This document shows, in pieces, positions 11,216 to 23,455 of a stretch of DNA of 64,000 nucleotides (positions within the stretch are counted from its first letter, which is position 1; every line of letters starts with the position of its first letter). The notes under the pieces are model-generated. The model saw only the letters and a program-made list of their open reading frames with translations, was not told the origin of the DNA and made no database searches. A program made the translations under genes and the position numbers. The stretch spans positions 1,612,001 through 1,676,000 of the forward strand of contig JAJQJQ010000023.1 of the NCBI GenBank assembly GCA_028622995.1. The letters run 5' to 3'. The DNA comes from Panagrolaimus kolymaensis. Taxonomy: Eukaryota > Nematoda > Chromadorea > Rhabditida > Panagrolaimidae.

Positions 11216-14200
11216 CTATAGATTATATTGTTGATGAAGTCGTTCACGAAGCATTGCAGGAAATTGCGCAACAAAATCATTCCAAAATACTGGTCCAACA
11301 CTTTGATAAAACACAGTCAAAATCTAAAAAAGTTACTATCGTTTTAAAAAAGAAATGAAGAAGAAAAAACAGACATTTGTGAACATAGCTCTGAGTTGAT
11401 CGGGAGGAGCATTCCATGAAACAATTGCATCACAAAGAAATATGAAATGATCAGCAACTCCTGATGGGTTTTGGTCAATCATTAAGCACATTCCATAAAA
11501 AGCTGATTCTTTTTCACTATTATCACGTATGTTACGAAGTGCCAAACACCATTGACGGATAAAGCTAGGTAACATTGGAGCAAGTTCTGAAGCACAATGC
11601 AATCCCAGACGACCAAGAGTGATAGCTACAAATTCATCATTAAGGAGCAATAGAAAAATCTTTGAAACTTACCGCAATTTTCTTGTAATGTCTTCGCTGA
11701 TGGACGATCTCGGGTAATAACATTAACCAATGGATTAACAATATGAGGCAAAAATGGTTTGATGTTATTTCCGAGTCGCATTGCAATTTCACCAATAGCC
11801 CATATCGAATTATTGCAAACAGATATATTATCAGGATTGATGTTGGCTGCCATAACTGGAATTAAGAGATGAACAAAAGGCGCAACAAGCGGGTAACACG
11901 ATTTGGATAGATCACCAAGAAGAGCAAATGCGCTTTGTCGAACCTCGATATTAGGATCCTAAAAATGATATGAGTAATGTATCAAAGATAGAAAAAAGAA
12001 GCATACATTAACGCAAAAATACAATAATTGAATAAGTTTAGAATTATTTGCAGCAACAAGATTTTGAATATCAGAACCAAGAGACTCTGTAAGTTCAGAA
12101 AGAAGATCAACAGCAACAATTAAGACGTCTTTTTCGGGTGTTTCAATTTTCTTTACAGCTGCTAGTTGTGCTAAAAATGGAAAAAATAAGTTTTAAAAAG
12201 ATCAGAGAAAGATATTTAAAAACGCTCACCCTCAGTAGGTCCATTAGATCCAATTTCTTCTCGAAGGCGATTAGCAGCTAATCCAGCTTGCAATGACTTA
12301 TTGAGAGTATTTTCAATAAAATATACACACCTTTCAAAAACAGGTTGAACAAATGGCATAAAGGCTTTTTGCATTGCCATTACAATAGAGCTGACACATT
12401 CAAGAAGTGGATATATTTCACGGTCTTCATCAGTTAAAATTTGCCATTTCTGCATTATTGGTTCCATGAGCATACCAGAAAATATTGGGTCAGACAATTT
12501 GTCTCCCACGCTATCAGCCAAAGTTCCAACAGCATCGTAAAGAATAAGTAAATTTTTAGCTTGATATCGTTTGAAAGCTTCAACAAACGTTCGAATGATG
12601 TCATGAAGATATGGTACTATCTCAGTGCAAGCTTCTTCTTCAAATGTTGCAAAAGCAGAACAAGCTGCCTCTTGAACTCGCTTGTTGTTATCCAAAATCC
12701 TTGAAAGAAGCTAAAAGAAAAAAACATATTAAAATAAAATGCAAATCAAGGAAACAAACTTGAGTTAAAAGCTGTTTGAAAGTTTCTTCTTGTCCTGGCT
12801 GCATCGCATAATGGCAGTAACGAGATATCGTCCAACAAGCAATTGATCTAACAAGAGCTTTAGCATCGTTCAAAGCATTTATCAAGAATGGAATAAGTTG
12901 GGTTAAATGAGGTGACATTCCTGTCATACATCCTTCAGCGACTGCTCCAATTGCAAGAATTCCACTTTCTTTTACTTCCCAATTTGGATCCATTAAAGTT
13001 TGATGAAGTATTGGTAACAAATGGGGTAAACATTCATCACCAAATATACCAGAAAGAACATCCAACGATGCTGCAGCACATTTTCTTAAATTCCATTCTG
13101 TTGAACCTTCTTCGTCGCCATCTTCGTCAGCCTGAAAGTTTAATTTAAAAAGGTTAGAATTGTAATCATTATATGCTACCTCATCATCCAAATTGCTTAA
13201 ATCTGCTTCATGTTCGATTTTACCTCCATGGGTTTTAGATTTGTGGAATCTTGGTTTGATGTCTTCATCTCGATCAGGAACATTGGCATCATCTTCGACA
13301 TCGCCTTTCATATTTGAAATTTCTTCAGGAGTATATCTCATACACTTCAACAAAACCGGAAACAATCTTGGAAGCATAGGTTCAACATGCTTTCGGCACA
13401 TATCAGGACTTTCAGCAAATGCCAACCAAAATTCACATGCTTCTAATGCAGTATCAATTAAAGGATCTTGAGTTTTAACAAGCATAAATTCGGCAATTTC
13501 AGGCAACTGTGGAGCAATTTGTTCAATATGGCTTTCAAGCAAGAGAGTTAAGGCGCGACAAAGCTGCTTTTGAACTTCAGAATCTGTGTCTTGTCCGAGA
13601 GCGAAAAGATTGGCTAAGAATTGATCGATATGAGTTCCGATTGCATCATTTTGCATTAAAATGATAGAGTTTACAGAATTGAGAGAAAGTCCACGGAGCT
13701 TAGCAGAAGATGATCGAAAGAACATAATACATGGATCAAGGAGCTGATTGACTTCTTCTTCAGTAAATCTTTCAGCAGAATCTTCACACATATTTTTCAA
13801 AGCTCCCAATGCACCCTATAAAGAAAAATGTAAATATGGATAAATGAAGAAGCTAAAAAACCTCAAGAACATTATAATTTTCACTTCTGAAGAATGTTAA
13901 AAGCGATGGAATAAGTTGTGGCCAATTTGCTGTTCCTTCATAGAAAAAGATGGTAGTGACGATAATGCCAACCGTTGCACGAATAAGCGGAGATTCATCG
14001 CCTATAGCAGAAAAGCATCGAGTTTTGAGGAATTCATGAATTTCAGGTGGTAAAAATTGCCATCTTTGTTTGATCGTATTCTTCAAAAGTAAACCCGATA
14101 AAGCTCGAAGTGGTTCAGCTTGATTCGGCAATTCACCCAAAACATATACTAAATAGCGACAAAATTCAGGATTCATATTTAATTGATCAAGTTGCTAAAA

Positions 14201-14401
14201 AAGAAAAAGAGTAAGCATTAGACAGACAATGTAAACACATACATTTTGAACTTCTCTTTGTGTTGCAGAATCAGGAGATTGTGAATGTTGTAGCAAAAGA
14301 AGAACCTTAAAATACAATTTGTATACACTTTATAAAGTTCAAACCCTTACTTGATTGAGATCATCCGGATTCGGCTGCCATGAAGTTGCAGTGTCTGCCA
14401 T
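11216..14401 (-). CDS. imb-2: Transportin-1 / importin beta-2
   Basis: Karyopherin beta-2, which imports PY-NLS cargo such as hnRNP proteins in a Ran-dependent way. Exons in transcript order: 14351-14401, 14243-14305, 13862-14194, 13180-13815, 12760-13131, 12230-12710, 12007-12170, 11673-11958, 11375-11625, 11216-11323. Phases are consistent and give 914 aa (human about 898). HEAT repeats run throughout. Landmarks collinear with human TNPO1 include [42 protein letters not shown], the acidic H8 loop (about residues 320-380), [32 protein letters not shown] and [15 protein letters not shown]. The block 13132-13179 has splice sites but is a multiple of three without stops, so it could be retained (adding 16 residues). 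One donor (GTTTTT at 13861) is weak, but the join reads correctly. sly-1 lies 528 bp upstream on the same strand. Confidence 0.95.
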
Positions 14402-14929
14402 ATTTGTTGATGGAATATGAAACTCTAAAAATAAACGATTGTTTGTTTGTTAAAAAAATCTCTAAAGTCTAGTTAAACAAAATCAACGCAAGGTTCACGA
14501 TAGGTTTTCATGAAAGATTATAATTGATAAATCAAAGAGTTTCGCATAATAAGTTTTATACGTATTTACAAATATTTTTTTGATAACAAAACAAAAAAAG
14601 ATTCCAAAGAAAAAAAACATAGACACATTTTTTTTTGTTCGCTTGTAAAAAACTTCGATGTTTCAGAAAAGGTGAACATTCGCGCTGAGAATAATTTTTA
14701 AAAGATTTCAACCCAACAGGCAAATGCTCGCAAAAGAAAAACCGTATAAAGTACTCTCAAATTTATTTAAACTTTTATAATAATCTTTACAATTAAAAAA
14801 ACAATAATTAGCAATAAATAAGACATACAAAACCCTTTATCATGATAATGATATCATCCCAAAGAATACACAAATAAACAAGAACACAAATTTTACAATT
14901 AAAGTTTATATTTCTTTCTTCTTTTTTCT
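14402..14929. other. Intergenic region, sly-1 to imb-2
   Basis: Holds the 3' end of sly-1 and the promoter/leader of imb-2. It is A/T-rich. The gap is longer than a classical SL2 operon spacing, so co-transcription is possible but not supported. No other feature was seen. Confidence 0.5.
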
Positions 14930-17183
14930 CTAACCCAAATGTTGTCCAAGTTGTTGTAATTGTTCCATAAATTGTTTGGGTGTAAGCATTTCAGTACAGC
15001 CATAAGTCATCCTTTGAATTCCTTTATTCTTTGCATAATCAACGAGATTTTGATATTCGACGTAATTTCCTCCACCAATAACAAAGACAAGAACATCCAT
15101 TGCAAGTTGACCTCCACGAGTACGAGTTGCGCTAAAAATTAAGAATAATAACTATGAATGGTCTTAAAAAGTATTAACTTACTCTTTGCCGGATGAATGA
15201 AGTAATTTAGGATCAAAGTATCGAAAATCATCTTCATTGGTGTTTGATGAAGAGATTGGAATTCCAGCCATATTAACACCACTTGGTCGTGTATCAATCA
15301 TTTGATCAACCATCTTTGTTAATGGTAAATTATGCTTTTTAGGAACAAGATTTTTAACATTCTCAAAGAATTTCTTTGGTAAATTTGAAAACAAGCTTTC
15401 AGTTTTAGTTCCAGCACCGTAATGAAGTTCAGACATTTTTGCCATGGATGAAAATGATCGAAGCCTTTCAATGTACCGCAATGCAGCTCCATCAATTTCT
15501 TTTTGTGCTATATAAGATCGAAGTTCTTCCTTCTCAGCCTAAAAATTAAAACAAGTGAGCGAAAGAAAAAAGAAGCTTAAACAAACCGAAGAAATATTAG
15601 GAGCACATAAGAAATAAATTAAAAGCAATCGTAAAATATCTTCATTTTCTTTGCAATTGTTTAATAAATCCATTATTTTAACATCGGTTTGTCCATTAAG
15701 AATTTTAGCTTCATTTTCAAATAACAAATCAAGGCCTCGCTGTTTGATATGACCAAGAATGTTTGTAGCAACATTGGTATGAAGTTCAACAAAGCCTTTT
15801 CTTTTGAGAAGTTCTGGTAATGTTCCAACTGCTGACGATATCTTTGAAGTCGTATCACTGTACATCATAACTGCTTCATCTGATTCATTATCAAAGCCCT
15901 AAAAATGGATACGTTACTACAGACACACCTACAAAAAAAAGTTACCATAGAATGTTTCAAATCTTTGATGGATTTTTCATTAGCTTTAACTTCTTCAAGA
16001 TCAGAGTTAACCGCTTCCGCAACAATAGGGAATGGACTGCCTTTATGAGTTTTCCAAAGTTGATCGGTTTGATCCATATCATATTCCTTTTTCTTTCCAT
16101 TTGAATCAACCATTCGAACACGATTTAAATCCATATCCAAAATATCATGGATTAAAGCTTGATATGTCCAGGTATGATGAAGCATCGTGGCTAAATCAAT
16201 GTTTCGATCAGCGATAACAAGAACAGGTCGATGCATGCTAAATTGTCCGCCACGAATATGTTCTTGAGTGAAAAGATTATTTCGGGCATCACGAAGATTA
16301 TCACGGATTTTTTGATCGAGGCGCTAAAAAATGCTATTAATGTTGCAATGCAAAAAAAGAAGCTTACAATGGCAACTTGTTCAGCAGCATTATCTTTAGG
16401 ACTTTTGATAATAGGTACAACACCCATAGTAGCACAAACAGCGAAGAGTCCAGATGCTATACCATCAACTAATTTTTCCATTTCTTCTTCACTAATTGTA
16501 TGGTCATTGATAGCTGAAACATAGCGCATTTTATGAATTTACTTTTTCTTTATTATAACCATACCTTTAAAAGTAAATGGACTTCCACTTGAATATCTTC
16601 GAAGCATAAATAGATCATCTTCTAAAGCAATAAAACTTAAGTATTGATCAGTTAACTTTTGAATTTGATTCATTGTTCCACTATGAACAGCGGCTGATGC
16701 AAGGGATTCCAGTTGAGGTCTTGAAATAGGATAAACCATATTAATATAAAATTGATCATAAAGAGCTTTCTTAAGATCTTCACATAGAAGTTGAACATTT
16801 TCGTCTGTTGGTGAAATAAAGTAAACCGCAGGAACATCAGGAAGTGATTCTCTTTGTGAATTAATCAAGCTAAAAAAACAAAGCTCGTAAAAACAGAGAA
16901 TGATTGAAAGAGAACTTACAAATGCAGAGTAACACCATGATCTCGAAGAATTTTAACAGAAATTAATGGTGATATAATATCTTGTGAATATTTATCCAAA
17001 ATGAGCACCTTCCATACTGGTTCAACTGCTAATGAAGATGGAACAGGTTGATTGAGATTCAAGATTTGTTTCAATGCAGCTAAAAAACACAAGGAATTGA
17101 ATAACATTTTTTAAAAGATGAAAGCACTTACCAATTTGTCGAGTTCTAACATTATCAATTTTTTCTGCAGCACTTTTTTGCAT
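14930..17183 (-). CDS. sly-1: SLY1 / SCFD1 Sec1-Munc18 protein
   Basis: SM-family regulator of ER-Golgi SNARE fusion (binds syntaxin-5). Exons: 17132-17183, 16920-17079, 16565-16869, 16368-16513, 15946-16323, 15587-15898, 15183-15538, 14930-15131; 636 aa, close to human SCFD1. Diagnostic blocks include PVWKVLILDKYSQDIISPL, DVPAVYFISPTDENV, QYLSFIALEDDLFMLRR, NIDLATMLHHTWTYQALIHD and the C-terminal VFVIGGGNYVEYQNLVDYA. An intron-like acceptor (TTTTTTGTTAG) ends about eight bases before the ATG, consistent with spliced-leader addition and fixing this start. The gene is divergent from DNA primase (262 bp between start codons), so the two share a promoter region. Confidence 0.95.
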
Positions 17184-17445
17184 TTGAACTTCTAACAAAA
17201 AATTTAGAGGCAATAATAAATTTCAGAAAAAAAGCGATGCTAAAACGGCAAAAATGTTTCAAAGTATTTTTTCTTCTTCAACGTGGACTTCCCATGTTTA
17301 TTATATTCGCGTTGAGAATTTGTTTATTTCATTTTTTCACAAAGCTTTCGCGCGCAATTTTATGAACACAAACATTTTTTCATTTTCCATTGTCGTCAAC
17401 TTTGAAGGCTTGAAATTCTAATAATCGACTAACGAACAAGAAGAT
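17184..17445. promoter_or_regulatory. Shared divergent promoter, sly-1 / primase, with E2F-like site
   Basis: This is the 262-bp space between the divergent start codons. TTTCGCGC at 17346-17353, about 95 bp before the primase ATG, matches the E2F consensus TTTSGCGC and continues as an alternating GCGC run, which is rare in this AT-rich DNA. DNA primase is a classic E2F target in animals. The motif is seen; its function is inferred. Confidence 0.45.
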
Positions 17446-18905
17446 ATGACTGAAGGTTTACCAGATGCTTGGCTTAAAGAATATTATAAACATTTTTATC
17501 CTGTTAAATCTATATTCAAGTGGTTGAGTTATGGTAAAAGTAAGACTCTTTCTTCTTTTTTTATTACAACTTTTATTAATTTGCCATTTTTTAGAGCCAT
17601 CTGAATATTTACAATTTCGTGAATTTGCTTTTATTCTTCAAAATGATGTACATTGGCGATATTTAACTTTTACTGATTCTGGTACTTTTCGAAGCGAACT
17701 TGAAAAGTCATTGCCTCATAAAGTGGATTTGGGAGCTGTTTACAACCATCAAGTAATCAATCAACATATTTATTACCATAACTTTTTTTAAATCAAAATA
17801 TAATTTCAGCCAAAAGATCGTCAAAAATTTAGAGATTTTAAAGCTGTCGAAAGAGAACTTGTGTTTGATATTGATTTGACTGATTATGATGAAATTAGAA
17901 AATGTTGCAGTGGTGCGAGTGTTTGTCAAAGCTGTTGGAGATGGATGGCTATCGCTGTTCGAGTTATGGATAAACTTTTGAGAAGTTTGTTTCTAATTTT
18001 TATGGCCTTTTTGATTCCATATGTTTTAGATCATTTTGGATTCAATAAGTTATTATGGGTATTTTCTGGTCGTCGTGGTATTCATTGTTGGGTTGCAGAT
18101 GAAACTGCTAGGAAACTGGATAATACAGGACGTAGTGCTGTTGCTGATTATCTTTCACTCATTGTTGTAAGTTTTTCTACTTGACTTTTTTTAATATTAC
18201 ATTTTTTTAGGGAACTAAGAAAGTCGAAATGGATCAACAATTTATCCACCCTATGTTTGATGATGCATACACTGAAATAATGAATTCTGGTGAAATTGAT
18301 AGCTTGGTAGTTGAACAAAAATGGTTGGATTCTCAAGAAAATTGGGCATCCATCTTAGAATTCTGTCCAAATGAAATGTTTCGTGGAGCTTTATCAATTG
18401 AATTAACTGAGTTAGTTTTTTCATAATATTATTTTGAGTTAACTTCTCTTTTTTCAGACTCAAAACACCTGAACTTCGTTGGAAATTGTTAAAGCGAAGA
18501 TTCGATGAAGAAACTCGACGAACTCTTGATCATAATTCTTGTCCAACCGAGCCTCCAGAAGATGCTAAAAACTTTCTTAAATGTTTCGTCCTACAATATG
18601 CTTATCCTCGATTGGATGTTAATGTATCAACTGGAACTAATCACTTGCTAAAAAGTCCATTCTGTGTTCATCCAAAAACTGGAAAAGTTGCTGTACCTGT
18701 TAATCCGAAAACAATTGGAAGTATTGTCCTTGATAAATTACCAACTATTGGAAAGCTTATGGATGAACTTCAGAAACTCAACAAAGCTGAAGATGATGAT
18801 GATATAAAAGAAAACAATTTCAAAACTCTGTACTATAAACACAGTTCACTTTCACATTTTATTGAAACGTTTGATTCTTTTGTTGATTCTGCTATTTCTT
18901 GTTAA
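17446..18905 (+). CDS. pri-1: DNA primase small (catalytic) subunit
   Basis: Synthesises RNA primers within the DNA polymerase alpha-primase complex. Exons: 17446-17533, 17595-17752, 17810-18166, 18211-18410, 18458-18905; 416 aa (human PRIM1 420). The metal-binding aspartates sit in [10 protein letters not shown] (Asp102 and Asp104) and PRLDVNVS (Asp321). The zinc motif uses Cys114, Cys115, Cys121 and Cys124. [10 protein letters not shown] and [15 protein letters not shown] are family hallmarks. All catalytic residues are present and nothing looks broken. The 3' end converges on the let-767-like gene only 80 bp away. Confidence 0.96.
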
Positions 18906-18968
18906 TGTTTTTATCATTTTTATTTTTTGTTTCCTTACATTTATATAAATATTACTTTTACAAAATTA

Positions 18969-18974
18969 AATAAA
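18969..18974 (+). terminator. Polyadenylation signal of primase gene
   Basis: AATAAA lies 64 bases after the primase stop codon and 12 bases before the stop codon of the opposing gene. Cleavage 15-25 nt downstream would fall in or beside the other gene's coding end, so the two mRNAs probably overlap at their 3' ends. Confidence 0.5.
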
Positions 18975-18985
18975 ACGAAATATTT

Positions 18986-19984
18986 TTACTTATCTTGTTG
19001 TTCTCTAGCCATTCGACGAAGAGCAGCAGAACGAACAGCTTTTGAATTACCCGTGGCAACTTTGTCAAGAACAAGGTCGGGTAAAGCAAAAACAAGAGCT
19101 TGAAGTTGATGTTGCCAGCATCCAGTTGTTTCAGAGATGACACCAATAGTACGAACAGCAGATTTGACATAATTTGTAGCATTTGGCGCGAAGAAGCTAA
19201 CTTTAACTCTGGACATATTTGTTGAAACCATCATGGGACAAATAGTTTGAATGGTGATACCAGTATCAGAATATTCACTTCGAAGAATACTTGTGAAATG
19301 ATTGACATAAGCTTTACTTGCAGAATAAATGGCCCACATTGAAAGTTTAGCATAAGCAGCTGATGATGAGATATTGACGATAACACCATTATTACGTTCA
19401 ACCATTTGTGGAAGAACAGCAGCAGTGAGAACAGAAGTTGGAACGGTATTTATAATTGCAACATTTGCGATTTGTTGAAGGCCACCTTTGACTTTATGGA
19501 GAATTTCTGGATAATCATAGCTTAGACCAACGTTGTTAACTAAAAATTTGAAAGTTAATACCTAGTTAATTGTAGCATCTCACTTACCAAGAATACCAAT
19601 TTCTTTCTTTTCGATAGCTGCGAGGATTTCCTTCTTATAATCATTGACATCAGCATTTGAGAAATCATAAGAAATCGTTTCAATTTCAACGTTTGAATGT
19701 TCTTTTTTAATTTCACTTTTAGTTGAATCCAATTTTGATTGAGTGCGTGAGATCAAAAGTAAGTTGAATCCTTTTCGTGCCAATTCAAATGCATAAGCTT
19801 TACCAATTCCATCTGTGCTTCCAGTTACGACAGCCCATTTAGCTCCAGCAAGTTGATGTAAATCAGGTGGTGATGCAACAAAGAATGGATAAACAATGGT
19901 ATAAATTGCCCAAACAAGTCGATAAACGAGATAACTCAAAGCCGAGTAAGCCAAAGTATCAAGAGTACATTGGCAGCAAACCAT
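18986..19984 (-). CDS. let-767: Very-long-chain 3-oxoacyl-CoA reductase (LET-767 type)
   Basis: Short-chain dehydrogenase of the HSD17B12/LET-767 family, which reduces 3-ketoacyl-CoA during fatty-acid elongation in the ER and may also act on steroids. Exons: 19588-19984 and 18986-19539; 316 aa, the length I recall for C. elegans LET-767. The N-terminal 45 residues hold a membrane segment. The cofactor motif is TGSTDGIGKAYA, followed by LVNNVGLSY. The catalytic Ser lies in NISSSAAY and the Tyr/Lys pair in YSASK. The C-terminus is lysine-poor, ending QQDK, without a clear KKXX signal. An acceptor (ATTTTTTAG) ends about 20 bases before the ATG, as for trans-splicing. Confidence 0.93.
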
Positions 19985-20903
19985 CGTGTTGAAATTTACC
20001 CAAAAGATTCTAAAAAATATTATAATTTAAATAGGTACAAAACAAAATCATCACGAAAAAAATAGGTATAGAATCATTCGATATCGATAAGAGAATAATG
20101 TAAAGTCGGACCATTTATAGTGCATTGCATGGGCAATAGAACTAGAAAGAAGTTTCTGCGTTTTTTTTTTGCCAACTTTTGTGCAATAAGTACAAAGAAC
20201 GTTGAATAAAAAAAAGAGTAAAAGATTTTCTATGGTCACAAAAAGAGAAAGAACTTAAAGGAGTGGTAAACATCGTTTTCTAAGAATGAGCACAAAAAGG
20301 TAACAACACTGGCGTAAGTTGAAAAAAAAAGAGGAGAATTTAGTGAGGATAAAAAATATCATCAAAATTATGAATAATCCCTGCCGTCACAGAAAAATTG
20401 TGAAACTTTCCTCCATCAAATAAAAGGAATTGAAAAATTAAAAATTTGAATAATGTAACAAAGTTTCAATTTGAAAACTCTGCGAATAATTTAAATTTTC
20501 CCACTGACACAAGAGGCAAATAAAAAAGTGGAGATAATGTAAAACATGTCTTCAAAAAAAATTAGTTTGAAAATGAGCAAGGCAGCAAGCGACCACAAAG
20601 GTTGGATGGCGGCTCTCTCTTTAGATTTATGTTTTTTGTTTGGGTATTCTGTTTTCATGAAAGTAAAGATAAACAAAACCTAATATATTACTAAGAAAGG
20701 AACTCATAGGTAACAAATGCAACCCCAAAGCTATATTTTATTTGGTTGGAAAAATAAACCGAATTTGATCAATAGCAGCCAACAAATCAGGTACAAGGAA
20801 CACTTTTCTTGTTGCAAGACTTTTTTCTTGTTTACTTATTTTAAAATTGTTTTTTTTTGTCTGAAAAACTATAAAGCTCTGGCTTTTTTTTAAAGCTTCA
20901 GAA
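19985..20903. other. Intergenic region, divergent
   Basis: Upstream DNA of the let-767-like gene and of the small gene at 20904. It is A/T-rich with stops in all frames. No RNA gene, repeat or regulatory motif was recognised. Confidence 0.5.
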
Positions 20904-21364
20904 ATGTTTCGTTCTTTATTAAGACTAGGGCCAAAGTTTATTAAAACAAAAAATTATGTATTCGAAGATAAAGCTTCTGTTAAAAAAGATTACTTCAAAA
21001 CAGCTATTGTATTTTTAGGAGGTGGAACTTTTTTTATTATCATCGCAGAGTAAGTTTTTATATATGCTTTTCTTATGTACATTTATAATGATAAATTTTA
21101 GAAACTTTATCATGCCCTGTCCAGATATACAAGTAGTTAAATTAATGTTTTTATCGATTAGATCTACAAAAAAAACTTACATTTTAGCATGATATAAAAT
21201 GCGTTCTTCAACCTGAATTTTATGAATATTCTTATGCAAAGGGTACATTAATCCCTGAGCCTGACATCCGAATGCAAGCTCGCAGATTTGAATTGGAACG
21301 AGGGAGAGTTATCGAGACAGCATCAAATGCTGATTATAGAGCCACTTTTATTGAATTAGATTAA
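20904..21364 (+). CDS. Small single-helix protein, possibly mitochondrial
   Basis: Exons: 20904-21049, 21102-21132, 21188-21364; 117 aa. Donor and acceptor sites are good and phases agree. The first ~20 residues are basic and hydrophobic without acids, resembling a mitochondrial targeting sequence. One hydrophobic segment (about 34-49, TAIVFLGGGTFFIIIA) follows. The C-terminal half is charged, with PDIRMQARRFELERGRVI. The arrangement resembles small complex I or oxidase accessory subunits, but I do not recognise the family. AATAAA lies at 21442, about 80 bases after the stop. Confident as a gene, not as to function. Confidence 0.65.
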
Positions 21365-21933
21365 GTTTAGTGTTTATGATTTGCACAATATGTAGTTTTG
21401 TTCGTTTTCCTTTATTTTATCCTTTTTCATGCAAAAATACAAATAAAATCATAATTTTATAAAAATTAAAAAGCTGGATTGAGTCCACGAAGTCCTTCTA
21501 AATGAATATCAGAGCTTGGTCCACCAGCTTGTTAAGATGTACCAAGTTGGTTTATAGTACCTAAAGCATGTTAACCATATAATTTTAAAGTTTTCAGCTA
21601 CATAAATGTTTGCACTGCTGGAAGCTTTAATAGCGTATTTCAAATTATGTTTTAGTACTTACTGTATTTTATTTTATAGGCTTTTATTTGCAACATAATT
21701 GCAGCGAATTGATGATATATTTATTCACTTTTTCGGTTGTTGAGAAAAACGACAAAATTTACTCTAAGATTTGGTAAAACAAACCTAACTTTGGAAATTT
21801 TACATTTTCATATTTTTTCAAGTTTTTATTTTTTAAGAGCCTTAAATTTTAGAATGGGTTTAAAAAATAAAAATAAATGAGATTATTAATTATTAAAGTT
21901 GTTTCTTTCTGGTGGATGGAAGAGTTTAATATT
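21365..21933. other. Intergenic, containing a coding-like remnant
   Basis: After the small gene's 3' end the DNA is A/T-rich and empty except for the remnant at 21466-21545, described separately. Confidence 0.5.
21466..21545 (-). pseudogene. Short coding-like remnant with internal stop
   Basis: On the minus strand a frame reads NQLGTS, a TAA stop, then QAGGPSSDIHLEGLRGLNPA and a final Phe before a second TAA. The composition is protein-like, with normal codon use rather than A/T-run noise, and it reads on either side of the stop. No upstream exon was found. It is probably the 3' end of a dead gene, or a terminal exon whose partner exons I missed. Family unknown. Confidence 0.3.
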
Positions 21934-22784
21934 TTACAAAAGGCGTCTTTCAGCTGCAAGCGGTTGATCACGCATTCGTGGACGATATTGAAGGGGATTC
22001 ACTGCAGCAGGTTCTTCGATGGCAACAGTTTGAGTTGGAGCATCTTTACTTTGTGAAATATAACGAAGAAGTTCTTGACGACGTGATTTAAAAGCTTCTT
22101 GATCATTTGGGCTAAAAAAAGAGCGTTTAATAGTTTTTTTTGTGGCATGATTGAATGGAATTTGGAAAAAGAAAAAATGGTAAAAATATTTTTGGAGATT
22201 GGATTCGTATGTTGCTTTCAATCAATGATATTAAAAACTCACGAAGTCAAAGGAGCAACATCGGTTCTAGCTGGTGATCGACGAACCGTTTCTTGTTGTT
22301 GTTGTTGGTCATCATCTGAAGCGCAAATAATGCGATGAACCCAAATTCTAATTCCACTTTGTTCAGCTCGAATATTTGAAACAAAATCATATTCAGCGCC
22401 GCCATGACCAGATTTATCCTTTTCTGCAACAGGTCCACCCGAATAATATGCTCCAAGACTAATGCTATCTGTTCCAACATAAACTTTATTTCCAACTTCA
22501 ATTGAGCAACATCGAAGTAAAAGGCTTTGTCCATTATCAGCCCATTTCATACCAGAAAAAACAAAAGGCATTTTACAACCCACATTATTTTCCGTGCAAG
22601 TCATTCCTGAAACTCCACAAGGAATTGGGCCACATTCAGCTTCAACGCTGCCATCTTCATAAAGGGTTACTTTATTAACCACTTGATTTTTAGCACAATG
22701 TAAACCAGGAATAGCGGATTTAAGGCTTTGGGCAGAAATAATTGCAAATAATAAACTTAGAATTAAGATATTCAAACGCAACAT
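21934..22784 (-). CDS. Warthog-like hedgehog-related secreted protein, no Hint domain
   Basis: Exons: 22243-22784 and 21934-22111; 239 aa. The start follows a TTTTTTAG acceptor by five bases. Residues 1-20 are a clear signal peptide (MLRLNILILSLLFAIISAQS). The body has eight or more cysteines and ends with the block SGMKWADNGQSLLLRCC, YYSGGPV, YDFVSNIR and WVHRIIC, which matches the nematode-specific N-terminal domain of warthog-type hedgehog-related proteins as I recall it. The C-terminal ~60 residues are charged and Gln-rich with dibasic sites. There is no autoprocessing Hint domain, so release by Hint cleavage is not expected. Likely a cuticle or extracellular-matrix role by analogy; the exact subfamily is uncertain. 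Confidence 0.72.
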
Positions 22785-23455
22785 GATGGCTAAAAAATAA
22801 GAATTCAATGGTTTTCATAAAAAAGAAATACGGTAAGAAAATATTGTAAATCAAAAAAAAAACGCAAGAAAAAAATTCCAAAAACATTGATAACAAAAAA
22901 TTAACTCTTTTAAAACTAAAAAAAATTAAATAGAGTGCTGAAGAAGATTTAGAATTTAGAAAAAAAATGTGTATAAATTCTCGGCAATCGGGTCAGGGTG
23001 AAGGCCGTTTATCCTCCCGTCTTCCGTCGTCGTCAAAAAATCTTTTTCCCTTTTTTCTGTCCCTTTTTTTTAAACGTTTATTTGTATTCTTCCTCTCTCA
23101 TCTCTCGTTATTGATGCTGCTGCATTTAACCGATTAAGTTTACGACCTGAAAAACTTTTTTTTCTACGACAAATAACTGATTATCGTTTAGTATTAAAAG
23201 GAAGTGAATGTGGGTCAAATATATTTCCAACGTCCTAATAGAAGTGAATGAATTTTACGTTTTGCTTTTTAAACCTTTTTTTTAAATATCAATTTTATAA
23301 AATCATTCATGTGTGAAGCTTAAAGCAGATCAATGACAAAAAAAGAAGAAAAAAGAAGCAACGAGTTATTGCTTTTTTTAAATACAGTAATAATAACACA
23401 AATAGATAAGTAATTATTTTTTTATTTGTTTTTCTTTAAGTTATAACAAAACAAA
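22785..23455. other. Intergenic region
   Basis: Promoter side of the warthog-like gene and 3' side of the Hsp70-related gene. It contains a pyrimidine-rich stretch around 23000-23110 but no supported gene or motif. Confidence 0.5.
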
